Positions 5,839 through 13,943 of a stretch of 23,020 bases of DNA are shown piece after piece. The stretch's first letter is position 1. Every line of letters starts with the position of its first letter. The position numbers and the translations under genes are program-made. This stretch comes from BM509 sp036396915 (lineage in GTDB: Bacteria > Desulfobacterota > Desulfuromonadia > Desulfuromonadales > Geopsychrobacteraceae). The stretch covers positions 1 to 23,020 of the forward strand of contig DASWJX010000008.1 of assembly GCA_036396915.1 (NCBI GenBank), written 5' to 3'. The notes beneath the pieces are model-generated. The model was not told the origin of the DNA, searched no databases, and saw only the letters and a program-made list of their open reading frames with translations.

Positions 5839-8096
5839 GGAGACTCCGGAATCATCCGCTGCGCTTGCCCGCCGGTCTCGATCGCTTGCGGGCGATAGCC
5901 CGGCAGTCGGGCTTCAACGGCAGGGGCTGCGCCGCGCCAATCGGCGGCGACTTCCAGCAACAGCTCGCCCTCGCTTTTGATCAGGCGCAGGGTAACCGGC
6001 CCCCAGGGGGTCGCTGTCGGACCGAAGCTGAGGGTCTCCCGCGACTGCAGCCATTCGGGGAAAATCCCCGAGCCGAGCAGCAGACCGTCCCCTTCCTCCC
6101 GCACGAACATGTTGCGCAGCATCATGATCCATTCAGCGGCGGCCCAGCCGTGCTGGCCGTCGCCCATGCAGCCCCCTCCGGTCAGGGGATGGATCGCCTC
6201 CGGCCATTGCCCGGTATCCGTCGCCAGGGCCGCCACGCGTTTGACCAGCCGCCGGAAATCCGTATTGGCGTGGCGCAGAAAGGTCTGAGCCACGGTCAGG
6301 GTCAGGTAGGGATTAATCCCGGAATGGATCATGTCCTGAAAAAAGGCTTCATCAAGAAAACAGTTTTCATAGAGATACGCCGCGGTTTGCGCAATCCGAA
6401 CATTGTCCGCGTCGACCAGCTGCAGCGGATAGTCGGCCGCCAGACAGCCGATGGCGCCGGCATCCAGGCGCCGGTCCGGCGCAGCCGGGATCGCCCCCCG
6501 GCTGCGCTGCTCGGGGATCTGCGCAATGCTGCGCCAGATGGCCGCGGAAAACTCCTCCGCCTCGGCGGCGTAGCGGGCGGCGCGGGCGGCCTGGCCGGCC
6601 CGGCTCACCATCCGGGCGGCCGCCTGCAGACCGGCGACGCCCCAGAAATCATCCCAGTAATAATAATCGTTGGGTCCGAAATGCTCGGCGCTGAAGCCGG
6701 GCGGCAACAGCCCGGCATGGAGGCTGTTGCCGTCGCCTTTGAGCCGTTTGCGACAGATCCAGTCGGCACCTTTGAGGATCGCCTTTTGCCATGCTTCCGG
6801 CAGGGAGCGGCCGCTGAGCCGGAGTGCCCGGTCGAAGATCCACAGGACCTGACCGTTGGAATCCCATTCTCCCTCCTGGCTGAGGAAGTAACCGGAATGT
6901 TTTTGCAGGGCGGGAAAACTGTCGAGACAGCGGAAGGCGCGATCCTCCATGCCGAGACAGAGCATGGCGTTGAGCATCAGGCAGGCGTCGCGGAACCAGA
7001 AGCGGTTGTAGGTATACGGCCCCGGAATGACATCGCCGGCGGAGAGCAGGACCAGCGTTCGCACCGCGGCATCGTAAAGAAAGCGCAGGCGGCGGTCCGG
7101 AATCTCCAAACGCGCGGTCGCGGCAAGCGTCCCGGACCAGCCGGCGGTCGCGCCCTGCGCGGCCGTGCGGCTGCCGCCGGCGAGCCGCCCGGCCAGATCG
7201 ATCCGGACCTCAAGGGGTTCTGTCGGGCCGGCGTCGAACGGGAAAACCGCCGCGGCGGTTGCCATGCCGACGTCGCAGCTGATGCCGGTACCTTGACCGG
7301 TTTCCTCCAGATGATGACTGACATCGCCCCGTTTGTAATCGGCAAAGAGCAGGCGGCTCGGCGGGCGGGAAAAGCGGATGCGGGTCTCGCCGTTGACCAG
7401 CAAGCTGTTGTGCGCTTCCTCGAACAGCACCGACTCGACAAACTGGACCCCTTCGGGATTGTAGGGGCGCAGACTGACGACCAGACAGGTTTGCGGCGGC
7501 CCGCCCCCCTGCAGCTGCCAACACACCCGCGGAGGGTCCTCCCGTCCGTCCAGCCAGACCTGCCCGCTGAGGCTGAGGTCGTCCAGTTGGCAACGGGTCA
7601 GCACGGCCAGATCCTCCCCGAGCAGCCACTCCTGGCTGACCCGCGGCAGCCGGGAAGGAAACAGGCGGCGGCCGTCGGCGGCAAGCAGCCAGGCATCCAG
7701 CGACCAGCCGTCGAACAGCGGCGTGACCAGGCCGCGCGGATCGACCAGCGGATAGAGCGGCAGATCGGGACAGCCGACCGCCGTCCAGTTGCGATGGGTC
7801 AGGTTGATGTGGCTGAAGGAGAAGGCCCGGGGAATGAAGGAGGGATCCCGGGGATCGAACTGTTTCTCCACCCAGTAAGGCCACACCCAGTCGAGATTGT
7901 GCTGGATCGCCCGGGTATTGATCAGCCCGCGGGCATGGAACACGATGCCCGCCCGCAGCAGTTCGATCGGTTCCTGGACTTCGCTCGGCTGGGCAAAGCT
8001 CCGCAAACGGGCCAGCAAGGTCAACGGGTCGATCACGCCGTAGCGGCGCGCGGCAAATTTAACCAGATAGTTCCAGGGAAGCCATCGTTTCAACAT
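5835..8096 (-). CDS. Six-hairpin (alpha/alpha)6 glycoside hydrolase, amylo-alpha-1,6-glucosidase-like
   Basis: The product has 753 residues. The first 330 are beta-rich, like the N-terminal domain of glycogen-debranching enzymes. From about 335 an (alpha/alpha)6 barrel follows, with FWFRDACLML (366-375), EWDSNGQVLW (410-419) and later TGQWPEAIHP, which are typical of the GH15/GH63/GH133 clan of six-hairpin glycosidases. Catalytic acids cannot be assigned safely. No signal peptide is seen, so it is probably cytoplasmic. The ATG at 8096 (MLKRWLPWNYLVKF) with AAGGG upstream was preferred over an upstream in-frame ATG at 8258, whose extension is rich in Arg and unlike the family. It is the first gene of the four-gene operon and overlaps the glycosyltransferase by 4 nt. 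Confidence 0.8.
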   Translation of the reverse strand: MLKRWLPWNYLVKFAARRYGVIDPLTLLARLRSFAQPSEVQEPIELLRAGIVFHARGLINTRAIQHNLDWVWPYWVEKQFDPRDPSFIPRAFSFSHINLTHRNWTAVGCPDLPLYPLVDPRGLVTPLFDGWSLDAWLLAADGRRLFPSRLPRVSQEWLLGEDLAVLTRCQLDDLSLSGQVWLDGREDPPRVCWQLQGGGPPQTCLVVSLRPYNPEGVQFVESVLFEEAHNSLLVNGETRIRFSRPPSRLLFADYKRGDVSHHLEETGQGTGISCDVGMATAAAVFPFDAGPTEPLEVRIDLAGRLAGGSRTAAQGATAGWSGTLAATARLEIPDRRLRFLYDAAVRTLVLLSAGDVIPGPYTYNRFWFRDACLMLNAMLCLGMEDRAFRCLDSFPALQKHSGYFLSQEGEWDSNGQVLWIFDRALRLSGRSLPEAWQKAILKGADWICRKRLKGDGNSLHAGLLPPGFSAEHFGPNDYYYWDDFWGVAGLQAAARMVSRAGQAARAARYAAEAEEFSAAIWRSIAQIPEQRSRGAIPAAPDRRLDAGAIGCLAADYPLQLVDADNVRIAQTAAYLYENCFLDEAFFQDMIHSGINPYLTLTVAQTFLRHANTDFRRLVKRVAALATDTGQWPEAIHPLTGGGCMGDGQHGWAAAEWIMMLRNMFVREEGDGLLLGSGIFPEWLQSRETLSFGPTATPWGPVTLRLIKSEGELLLEVAADWRGAAPAVEARLPGYRPQAIETGGQAQRMIPESP

Positions 8097-8155
8097 CGGT
8101 TCGCCCTTGGACTGGCACCGTTTTCGGTCGCCGAAGGCAAGCGAATCTTTCTCCC

Positions 8156-8183
8156 ATTTTAACAGCTCGGCAACGCACTTCAA
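8156..8183 (-). promoter_or_regulatory. Possible sigma-70 promoter of the glycosidase operon
   Basis: TTGAAG (8178-8183) and TAAAAT (8156-8161) are separated by 16 bp on the minus strand, about 60 bp before the ATG at 8096. Matches are moderate. The rest of the 252-bp gap (8097-8348) holds the hairpin after rnr and nothing else recognisable. Confidence 0.35.
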
Positions 8184-8322
8184 CGCCGGCCGCGGCCGCA
8201 GGCCTTGACGTCCTTGCTTCCTTTGCCGGGTCCTCCGGCAGGGATAGGTGAAATGCACGTTCGCGGTGTGCGTGAACAGGAGGGAAAGATCCGGACTGCA
8301 TGGGGAGGATTGCGGGGAGAGA

Positions 8323-8344
8323 CCGGCGCTGCGACAAGCGCCGG
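8323..8344 (-). terminator. Hairpin just after rnr (weak terminator)
   Basis: An 8-bp GC-rich stem (CCGGCGCT/AGCGCCGG) with a 6-nt loop begins 5 bp after the rnr stop. It is followed on the minus strand by TCTCTCC rather than a clean U-tract, so termination may be partial. Confidence 0.45.
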
Positions 8345-8348
8345 CGGG

Positions 8349-10454
8349 TTAAGCCCCCGCTTCGACCAGTGTGAAATCGATCCGGCGGCGCCACAGTTCA
8401 ACCTTCGCCACCTTCACCCGCACCCGCATGCCGACCTTGAACCGGGTGTCGCGACGCTCGCCGATCAGCGCCACGGCGGCCGGATCGAAATGGTAGGAAT
8501 CGCTCTGCAGCGTGCGCACATGGACCAGACCATCGACAAAAATCTCGTCCAGTTCGACGAAGAAACCGAACTCGGCCACCGAGGAGATGGTGCCGTCGAA
8601 CTCTTCACCGACCCGCTCGACCATCACCTGACAGCGCCGCAGATCGACCAGGTCGCGTTCCGCCTGTATCGCGCGGCGCTCCCTGGTAGAGCAATCGAGG
8701 CCGAGCTGTTCCAGTTGCTGCTCCGACAGCGAGGCTGATTTGGGGCGACCGGCCAAGGCCAGTTTGAGCACCCGGTGCACGACCAGGTCGGGATAACGGC
8801 GGATCGGCGAGGTGAAGTGGCAGTAGCAGTCGGCGGCCAGCCCGAAATGGCCGCTGTTGTGCGGCGAATAGCAGGCCTGTTTCAGGCTGCGCAGCAGCTG
8901 CTGGTTGACCAGCCGGGCTTCCGGCCGGTCGGCGATGTCGACCAGCAGCTGCTGCAGGGCCTGCTGCAGTTTTTTGCCCAGCACCAGCCCCACTCCGCAT
9001 TCGGCCACCAGCTGCTGCAGCTCCTGCAGTTTCTGCAGCTCGGGCTCTTCATGGATGCGGTAGAGCAGACCCCAGCCCGCGTCGCTCAGATAAGCGGCCA
9101 CCGCCTCATTGGCCGCCAGCATGAACTCCTCGATCAGCCGATGCGCCTGGTTCCGCTCGGTCTTCACCAGGTCGAAGGGCGCGCCGGTCTCGTCCAGCAG
9201 AATCTCGACCTCCGGCAGGTCCATGTCGAGGCTGCCGCGCGCGCGCCGCATCCGGCTCAGCGCTCCGGCCAGTTCCGCCATCTGCAGCAGCTGCCCGGTC
9301 AGCTCACTGTCCAGTTCGGATCGATCCGGCGCCTCCAGACAGGCCGAAACCCTGGTATAGGTCAAACGCGCCCGACTGCGCATCACCGCCGGATAAAATT
9401 TCGCTTCGAGCCGCGTGCCGTTGCGATCGAAGCGCAGCTCGGCAGTCAGCACCAGCCGGTCCTGGTCCGGGTTCAGCGAACAGATGCCGTTGCTCAGCGC
9501 CTCGGGCAGCATCGGCAGGCAAAAACCGGGGAAATAGACGCTGGTGCCGCGCTCCAGCGCGTCGATGTCGAGCGCGGTCTGCGGCTCGACGTAATGCGAA
9601 ACGTCGGCGATGCAGACCCAGAGCGTAAAGCTGCCGTCGGCCTGCTGCTGCAGGGCCACCGCGTCGTCGAAGTCCCTGGCGGTTTCGCCGTCGATGGTCA
9701 CCAGCGGCAGCCGGCGCAGATCGACGCGGCGCTGGATCTCTTCGGCGTCGATGGTTTCGGCCACGTTTGCGGCCTGCTCCAGCGCGGCGGCGGAAAAGCG
9801 ATTGGGCAGGTCATGGCTGCGGATCACGGTTTCGATATCCACCTGCGGATTGTCCGCCGCGCCGAGCACCTCGGTAATCCGTCCGGCGGCGTTGATCTCG
9901 CCGCTGGCATAGCGTTCGATCGCGACCTCGACCACATCGCCCGGAGTGATCTCGGGCTGCCGCGCGACCTCAACCGGGCCGCCCAGTTTTTTCTCCAGCG
10001 GCCAGACCTGTCCGCTCTTGCCGCGCTGCTGATAAAAACCGATCAAACGGCTGTGCGCCCGCTGCAAAACCTTCACCACCCGCGCATAAGTCCGCCGGTC
10101 GCGGCTCGAAACCTGGCAGTCGGCCAGCACCCGGTCGCCATCCATGGCGTTGCCGACATGCCGCGCCGGGACGAACAGGTCCTCCTGCCCGGCGTCATCC
10201 AGGCGTAAAAAGCCGTAGCCCTTCTCGGCAAGCGAGAAGACCCCCTCGACCGTGCGCTGCGGCTGCCGGGCCAGGCGGTAACTCCCCTGGCGTTCCCGAA
10301 GCGCACCGCTTTGCACCAGCTGATCGAGCATCCGGGTCAACAGCTTGCGCTGGCCGCCGCGCAGCTGCAGCCGTTCGGCAATCTCACGGCGGCCCAGCGG
10401 CCGCTTTTGGCCGCGGCCGAGCAGATCGATAATTTTCTGTTCAAGTGGTTGCAT
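8349..10454 (-). CDS. rnr: Ribonuclease R (3'-5' exoribonuclease)
   Basis: RNase R degrades structured RNA processively from the 3' end in the cytoplasm. The 701-residue product shows the family order: winged-helix region (about 1-60), cold-shock domains (about 67-215), RNB catalytic domain (about 245-570) and a C-terminal S1 domain (about 615-698, GEEFDGTISSVAEFGFFVEL). The metal-binding motif TIDGETARDFDDAV (D255, D261, D263, D264) is intact. The ATG at 10454 gives MQPLEQKIIDLL, a good winged-helix start, but the ribosome site is poor and the best -10 box lies only 8 bp upstream, so the mRNA may be nearly leaderless. It is divergent from ppiC. Confidence 0.96.
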   Translation of the reverse strand: MQPLEQKIIDLLGRGQKRPLGRREIAERLQLRGGQRKLLTRMLDQLVQSGALRERQGSYRLARQPQRTVEGVFSLAEKGYGFLRLDDAGQEDLFVPARHVGNAMDGDRVLADCQVSSRDRRTYARVVKVLQRAHSRLIGFYQQRGKSGQVWPLEKKLGGPVEVARQPEITPGDVVEVAIERYASGEINAAGRITEVLGAADNPQVDIETVIRSHDLPNRFSAAALEQAANVAETIDAEEIQRRVDLRRLPLVTIDGETARDFDDAVALQQQADGSFTLWVCIADVSHYVEPQTALDIDALERGTSVYFPGFCLPMLPEALSNGICSLNPDQDRLVLTAELRFDRNGTRLEAKFYPAVMRSRARLTYTRVSACLEAPDRSELDSELTGQLLQMAELAGALSRMRRARGSLDMDLPEVEILLDETGAPFDLVKTERNQAHRLIEEFMLAANEAVAAYLSDAGWGLLYRIHEEPELQKLQELQQLVAECGVGLVLGKKLQQALQQLLVDIADRPEARLVNQQLLRSLKQACYSPHNSGHFGLAADCYCHFTSPIRRYPDLVVHRVLKLALAGRPKSASLSEQQLEQLGLDCSTRERRAIQAERDLVDLRRCQVMVERVGEEFDGTISSVAEFGFFVELDEIFVDGLVHVRTLQSDSYHFDPAAVALIGERRDTRFKVGMRVRVKVAKVELWRRRIDFTLVEAGA

Positions 10455-10462
10455 AGTTCCAT

Positions 10463-10471
10463 TCTATAGCA
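10463..10471 (-). promoter_or_regulatory. Extended -10 element before rnr
   Basis: The minus strand reads TGCTATAGA, continuing AATG. The same TGCTATAGAATG string occurs at the hpt promoter (21856-21867, plus strand). A weak TTCTCG lies 17 bp upstream as a possible -35. Transcription would start within about 2 nt of the rnr ATG. Confidence 0.4.
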
Positions 10472-10562
10472 AGGTGACGGGAATTCGAGAACAAATCCTG
10501 CCGAAAAGCATTTTAACCGTCGCCGCGGCGCTCGCTGGAGCATCCCTGCCTTTGCCGCAAGA

Positions 10563-10592
10563 TTGGACAACCAAGCAAAAATCGGGTAACAA
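10563..10592 (+). promoter_or_regulatory. Possible sigma-70 promoter of ppiC
   Basis: TTGGAC (10563-10568) and TAACAA (10587-10592) are 18 bp apart, and the predicted start lies about 30 bp before the ppiC ATG. The match is moderate. Confidence 0.4.
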
Positions 10593-10629
10593 TAGCGTTC
10601 CCTTACTCAATCATCGAAGGAGATCTATC

Positions 10630-10911
10630 ATGGCCAGAGCAAGCGCCCGGCACATCCTGGTGCCCAGCGAAGCGGACTGCATCACCCTGAAAAACATGAT
10701 CGAAAAAGGCGAGGACTTCGCCGAAATCGCCAGAGTGCACTCCAAGTGCCCGTCCGGCAAACAGGGCGGCGCGCTGGGTGAATTCGGCCCGGGACAGATG
10801 GTCAGGGAATTCGACGAAGTGGTTTTCACAGGCGCGATCGGCACAGTCCTCGGCCCGGTCAAGACCCAGTTCGGCTACCACCTGATCGAAATCACCAGCC
10901 GCACCGACTGA
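10630..10911 (+). CDS. ppiC: Parvulin-type peptidyl-prolyl cis-trans isomerase (PpiC-like)
   Basis: This enzyme isomerises X-Pro bonds during protein folding. The 93-residue product is a single parvulin domain with no signal peptide, the same size as the small cytoplasmic PpiC of enteric bacteria. Conserved parvulin features are SARHILVPSE at the N-terminus, GEDFAEIARVHSKCPS, then GGALGEFGPGQMV, EFDEVVF and FGYHLIEI at the C-terminus. The ATG at 10630 has a strong AAGGAG site (10617-10622). It is monocistronic: a promoter lies upstream and a strong terminator 30 bp downstream. It is divergent from rnr. Confidence 0.95.
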   Translation: MARASARHILVPSEADCITLKNMIEKGEDFAEIARVHSKCPSGKQGGALGEFGPGQMVREFDEVVFTGAIGTVLGPVKTQFGYHLIEITSRTD

Positions 10912-10942
10912 GCCCAACGGCAACCGCCGCTACCCGCAAACC

Positions 10943-10986
10943 AAAAAAAGGAGTCAGCGTTAATGCGCTGACTCCTTGATTTTTTT
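10943..10986. terminator. Bidirectional terminator between ppiC and tRNA-Arg
   Basis: A 12-bp perfect stem (10948-10959 with 10966-10977) has a 6-nt loop. A run of T follows on the plus strand (10980-10986) and a run of A precedes it (10943-10949), so it can end ppiC on the plus strand and the tRNA transcript on the minus strand. Confidence 0.92.
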
Positions 10987-10988
10987 AA

Positions 10989-11065
<77 letters not shown>

Positions 11066-11076
11066 ACAGGCGGTAC

Positions 11077-11105
11077 TATATACTCTATCCTCCGGTTCAT
11101 TGCAA
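11077..11105 (-). promoter_or_regulatory. Promoter of tRNA-Arg
   Basis: TTGCAA (11100-11105) and TATATA (11077-11082) are 17 bp apart on the minus strand, ending 11 bp before the tRNA 5' end. A 7-bp inverted repeat (TCCGGTT/AACCGGA, about 11091-11110) overlaps the -35 and may also act as a 3' end for the actF transcript. Nothing else was recognised between 11106 and 11195. Confidence 0.6.
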
Positions 11106-11195
11106 CCGGAAAGATCTCCCTGCACCGAAGCGCTGCGCTCCATATTCCGACAGAAGCGCGGCCGGCGTCGCATCCGGAACAGCAGCCTCTGCCCG

Positions 11196-12215
11196 TCATG
11201 ACTCCCCTGCTCCGCCGGCGGCGCGGCGACGCCAGGCGAAAAGAACCGGCGCCCCCAGCAGAAAGAACTGCGCCAGGGTCGCCAGCGGCGCCAGGGTCAG
11301 GACCGGGAGGATGTAAAGCAGGCGCTCGAGCAAAAGCCCGCCCAGAATCACCAGGGAGATGCCCGCGGCGGCCGCCGGCGAGCTTTTCACCCGGGCGCTG
11401 AGCAGCCCCAGAAAGGGAATCATAAAAGTGCAGCCGAGCATCAGCCAGGCCATCTGCCGATAGGGGGCGGTCCCGGTTCGGCGCAGGATAAAGCCGGTCT
11501 CTTCGGGAAGGTTGCCGTACCAGATCAGGAGATACTGGGCAAAGAAGAGCCCGCCCCAGAGGATGCAGAAGCCGAAGATCAGGCTGGTCAGGTCGCGCAA
11601 CCGTTCGCGCGCTTGCGCGTCGGCGGGGTCCGCGGCCCGCAGTCGCCGCCAGAAGAGCAGACAGGCTACCGCCAGCCCGGCGTAAAGAGCCTCGGTTATG
11701 AAGTAGAAGCCCAGCATGCTGCTGTACCAGGGATATTCCAGCGACATGATCCAGTCGAAGGCGATCAGCGACTGGCAGACCACGAACAGCAGCAGATAAA
11801 CGACAGCCAGCAGCTGCTTGCGGCTGGCGGCGGCCGCGTAGGCCAGGGCGACGACTGCGGTCAGCAGCAGCGCAGCCAGGTTGCGCAGCATGAAAAATTC
11901 CGGATGCAGATAACGCCCCCCCCCCGCACTCCACGGATAGTGCTGCAGTTGCGGCCAGAACAGCAGAAACAGCGGCGCCGACAACAGTAACAGCGGCGTC
12001 GGCGCCAGCAGCCGGGATCTGATCGGGCCGATCCAGCGGGCCTTGACCAGATCGCAGGTCGCGGCCACCGCGACGCAGCCCTGCAGCAGGGCGACCCAGC
12101 AGCTGAGCGCCAGCAGCAATGGACCCAGCCCGCCGCCGAAGGGGCCAAGGGCCAGCACCGCGAGCGCCAGGCCGCAGCCGGCGGCGAGCAGCACTGCCTG
12201 AGTATCCCGCTTCAT
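11196..12215 (-). CDS. actF: Alternative complex III subunit ActF (polytopic membrane protein)
   Basis: ActF is one of the two large membrane subunits of alternative complex III, a quinol:electron-acceptor oxidoreductase. The 339-residue product is almost entirely hydrophobic, with about ten predicted segments. FDWIMSLEYPWYSSMLG and GGLFFAQYLLIWYGNLPEE are typical of the ActF family. The ATG at 12215 overlaps the actD stop as ATGA. It is the last gene of the act operon; no clear terminator follows before the tRNA promoter. A run of ten G (11916-11925 on the minus strand) encodes three glycines near residues 97-99. A change in run length would shift the frame, so it is either a slippage site or a place to check the assembly. 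Confidence 0.88.
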   Translation of the reverse strand: MKRDTQAVLLAAGCGLALAVLALGPFGGGLGPLLLALSCWVALLQGCVAVAATCDLVKARWIGPIRSRLLAPTPLLLLSAPLFLLFWPQLQHYPWSAGGGRYLHPEFFMLRNLAALLLTAVVALAYAAAASRKQLLAVVYLLLFVVCQSLIAFDWIMSLEYPWYSSMLGFYFITEALYAGLAVACLLFWRRLRAADPADAQARERLRDLTSLIFGFCILWGGLFFAQYLLIWYGNLPEETGFILRRTGTAPYRQMAWLMLGCTFMIPFLGLLSARVKSSPAAAAGISLVILGGLLLERLLYILPVLTLAPLATLAQFFLLGAPVLFAWRRRAAGGAGES

Positions 12216-12646
12216 GGCCGCTCTCCCGCGACGACGATAATGAAATAATTGCTGAACTCGCCTGGGTCCAGCAGATTGTCCAGTTCCGGCAGCCTGGCCA
12301 GCAGCAGAAAACCCGCGAAAGAGGCCAGCGAGCCGAACAGTATCGTCAGCAGGTAGGCGATGATCAGAAACGGCGGCAGGGAGACGATCGGCTTGCCGCC
12401 GGTGATCAGCGGCCAGCTCAGGGCGGTATAAACGGTCAGCGCCAGTCCGCCGAAGAAGCCGCCCAGCCCGCCGATGAGCGGAAAGAGGCGCAACCGTCCG
12501 GGAGGCAAGGCGAGCAGCTGCTCGACCTCCGGCAGATGATAGGGCGTATAAAGCTGCAACTGCTCTTTGCCGACACCGCTTTGCAGCAGTTCCCGCAGCT
12601 TGTCCATAAACTCCTCCTGCTCGGCATAGCGGTAGGTTCGCGCCAT
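12212..12646 (-). CDS. actD: Alternative complex III subunit ActD (DUF3341)
   Basis: ActD is a small membrane-anchored subunit of alternative complex III. The 144-residue product has a soluble N-terminal part beginning MARTYRYAEQEEFMDKLREL, then two membrane segments (about 55-77 and 88-115), and a short tail ending FIIVVAGERP. This layout fits DUF3341. A GTG at 12649 and an ATG at 12646 are both possible starts. The ATG has AAGGAG eight bases upstream and was chosen. It overlaps the actC stop by one base (TGATG) and its own stop overlaps actF by four, so the genes are likely translationally coupled. Confidence 0.87.
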   Translation of the reverse strand: MARTYRYAEQEEFMDKLRELLQSGVGKEQLQLYTPYHLPEVEQLLALPPGRLRLFPLIGGLGGFFGGLALTVYTALSWPLITGGKPIVSLPPFLIIAYLLTILFGSLASFAGFLLLARLPELDNLLDPGEFSNYFIIVVAGERP

Positions 12647-13941
12647 CACAGTCGCTCCTTCAGTTCACTCATCGACAGCACCGGCACGGTCTTGACGAAG
12701 ATTAAAAAGAGCATGAAAAAGAGACCGAAGGAACCGCAGGTGATGCCGATCTCCACCCAGCTGGGGGTGTAGGTCCCCCACGCATAAGGATCAAAATCAT
12801 GCGCCAGCGACGTGACGATCAGCACGAAGCGCTCGACCCACATCCCCAGGGTGACCAGCAGGCTGACGGCGAACAGGTAGGCCAGATTGCGCCGCAGACG
12901 CCTGATGAACAGTGTCAGCGGCACCAGCGAATTGCAGACGATCATCAGCCAGAACAGCGCGCGATAATGCCCCAGGGCACGGTAACGGAACAGCTCCATC
13001 TCGAACTGGTTGTGACCGTAAAAGGCCAGACCGTATTCCACCAGGTAGGCGTAGCTGACGATCAGGGAGGTCAGGAGCAGGATCTTGGCGATCGCCTCGA
13101 AATGATCGATGCTGATATAAGGCTGCAGCTGCAGCGCCCGCCGCAGCGGCACCACCAGGATGATGACCATGGCGGTGCCGGATAAAATGGCTCCGGCGAC
13201 GAAGTAGGGGGCGAAGATGGTGGTATGCCAGCCGGGCAGGATGCTGACGGCGAAATCCCAGGAGACGATCGAATGCACCGAAGCGACCAGCGGCGTGGCG
13301 AAGGCGGCCAGGAACAGATAGAGGCGACCGTACTGTTTCCACTGGCCGTGGCTGCCGGTCCAGCCGAGGGACAAGACACTGTAGATCCGGGCCCTGATTC
13401 CGCTCAAACGGCGCCGGGCGATGGCCAGATCGGGCAGGGTGCCGAGATAAAAGAAGACCAGGCTGACGATCATGTAGGTGCTGATGGCGAAGACGTCCCA
13501 GACCAGCGGGGAACGGAAATTGGGCCAGAGGGTGCGCTGGCTCGGATAGGGGAACAGATAGTAGAAGATCCAGACCCGCCCCAGGTGGATGAGGGGGAAC
13601 AGGCCGGCCACCATCAGGGCGAAGATCGTCATCGCCTCGGCGGCGCGGTTGAAACTGCTGCGAAAGCGGGCCCGGAACAGAAACAGTACCGCCGAAATCA
13701 GGGTGCCGGAGTGGGCAATGCCGACCCAGAACACGAAGTTGGTGATATAGACCCCCCAGCCGACCGGATGCATGAGGCCGGTCACCCCCAACCCCCGGGA
13801 CAGCTGATAGCCCCAGAGTCCGAGCGCACCGAGGAAGAGCAGGGCGCAACAGGCCAGCCCCAGCAGATACCACTTGCCGGGCCGGCGCAAGCCCTTGAGC
13901 ACGTCCTGCTCCAGTTTCTCTCTGGCTGCCAGCGATTTCAT
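12646..13941 (-). CDS. actC: Alternative complex III subunit ActC (NrfD-like, quinol-binding membrane protein)
   Basis: ActC is the NrfD/PsrC-type membrane subunit that holds the quinol site. The 431-residue product has about ten membrane segments. Characteristic stretches are VYITNFVFWVGIAHSGTLIS, PLIHLGRVWIFYYLFPYP, NFRSPLVWDVFAISTY and LAHDFDPYAWGTYTPSWVE; the His and Asp in the second and third are in positions expected near the quinol. Two ATGs lie at 13947 and 13941. The first overlaps the actB stop as ATGA but abuts its ribosome site; the second has AGGA five bases upstream and was preferred. It hands electrons to the Fe-S domain of ActB. Confidence 0.93.
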   Translation of the reverse strand: MKSLAAREKLEQDVLKGLRRPGKWYLLGLACCALLFLGALGLWGYQLSRGLGVTGLMHPVGWGVYITNFVFWVGIAHSGTLISAVLFLFRARFRSSFNRAAEAMTIFALMVAGLFPLIHLGRVWIFYYLFPYPSQRTLWPNFRSPLVWDVFAISTYMIVSLVFFYLGTLPDLAIARRRLSGIRARIYSVLSLGWTGSHGQWKQYGRLYLFLAAFATPLVASVHSIVSWDFAVSILPGWHTTIFAPYFVAGAILSGTAMVIILVVPLRRALQLQPYISIDHFEAIAKILLLTSLIVSYAYLVEYGLAFYGHNQFEMELFRYRALGHYRALFWLMIVCNSLVPLTLFIRRLRRNLAYLFAVSLLVTLGMWVERFVLIVTSLAHDFDPYAWGTYTPSWVEIGITCGSFGLFFMLFLIFVKTVPVLSMSELKERL

Positions 13942-13943
13942 GC

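Noticed and set aside
5865..8162. Long open frame on the plus strand (765 codons) opposite the glycosidase and similar antisense frames opposite rnr, the cytochromes and act genes
   Set aside because: These are frame shadows common in GC-rich coding DNA. Their products are rich in Arg, Gly, Pro and Gln and show no recognisable domain, while the minus-strand genes have clear motifs and ribosome sites.
10948..10977. Hairpin with a six-base loop after ppiC, considered as an ANTAR target
   Set aside because: The loop (TTAATG, or CATTAA on the other strand) lacks A1/G4, and the T and A runs on both sides make it a plain bidirectional terminator.
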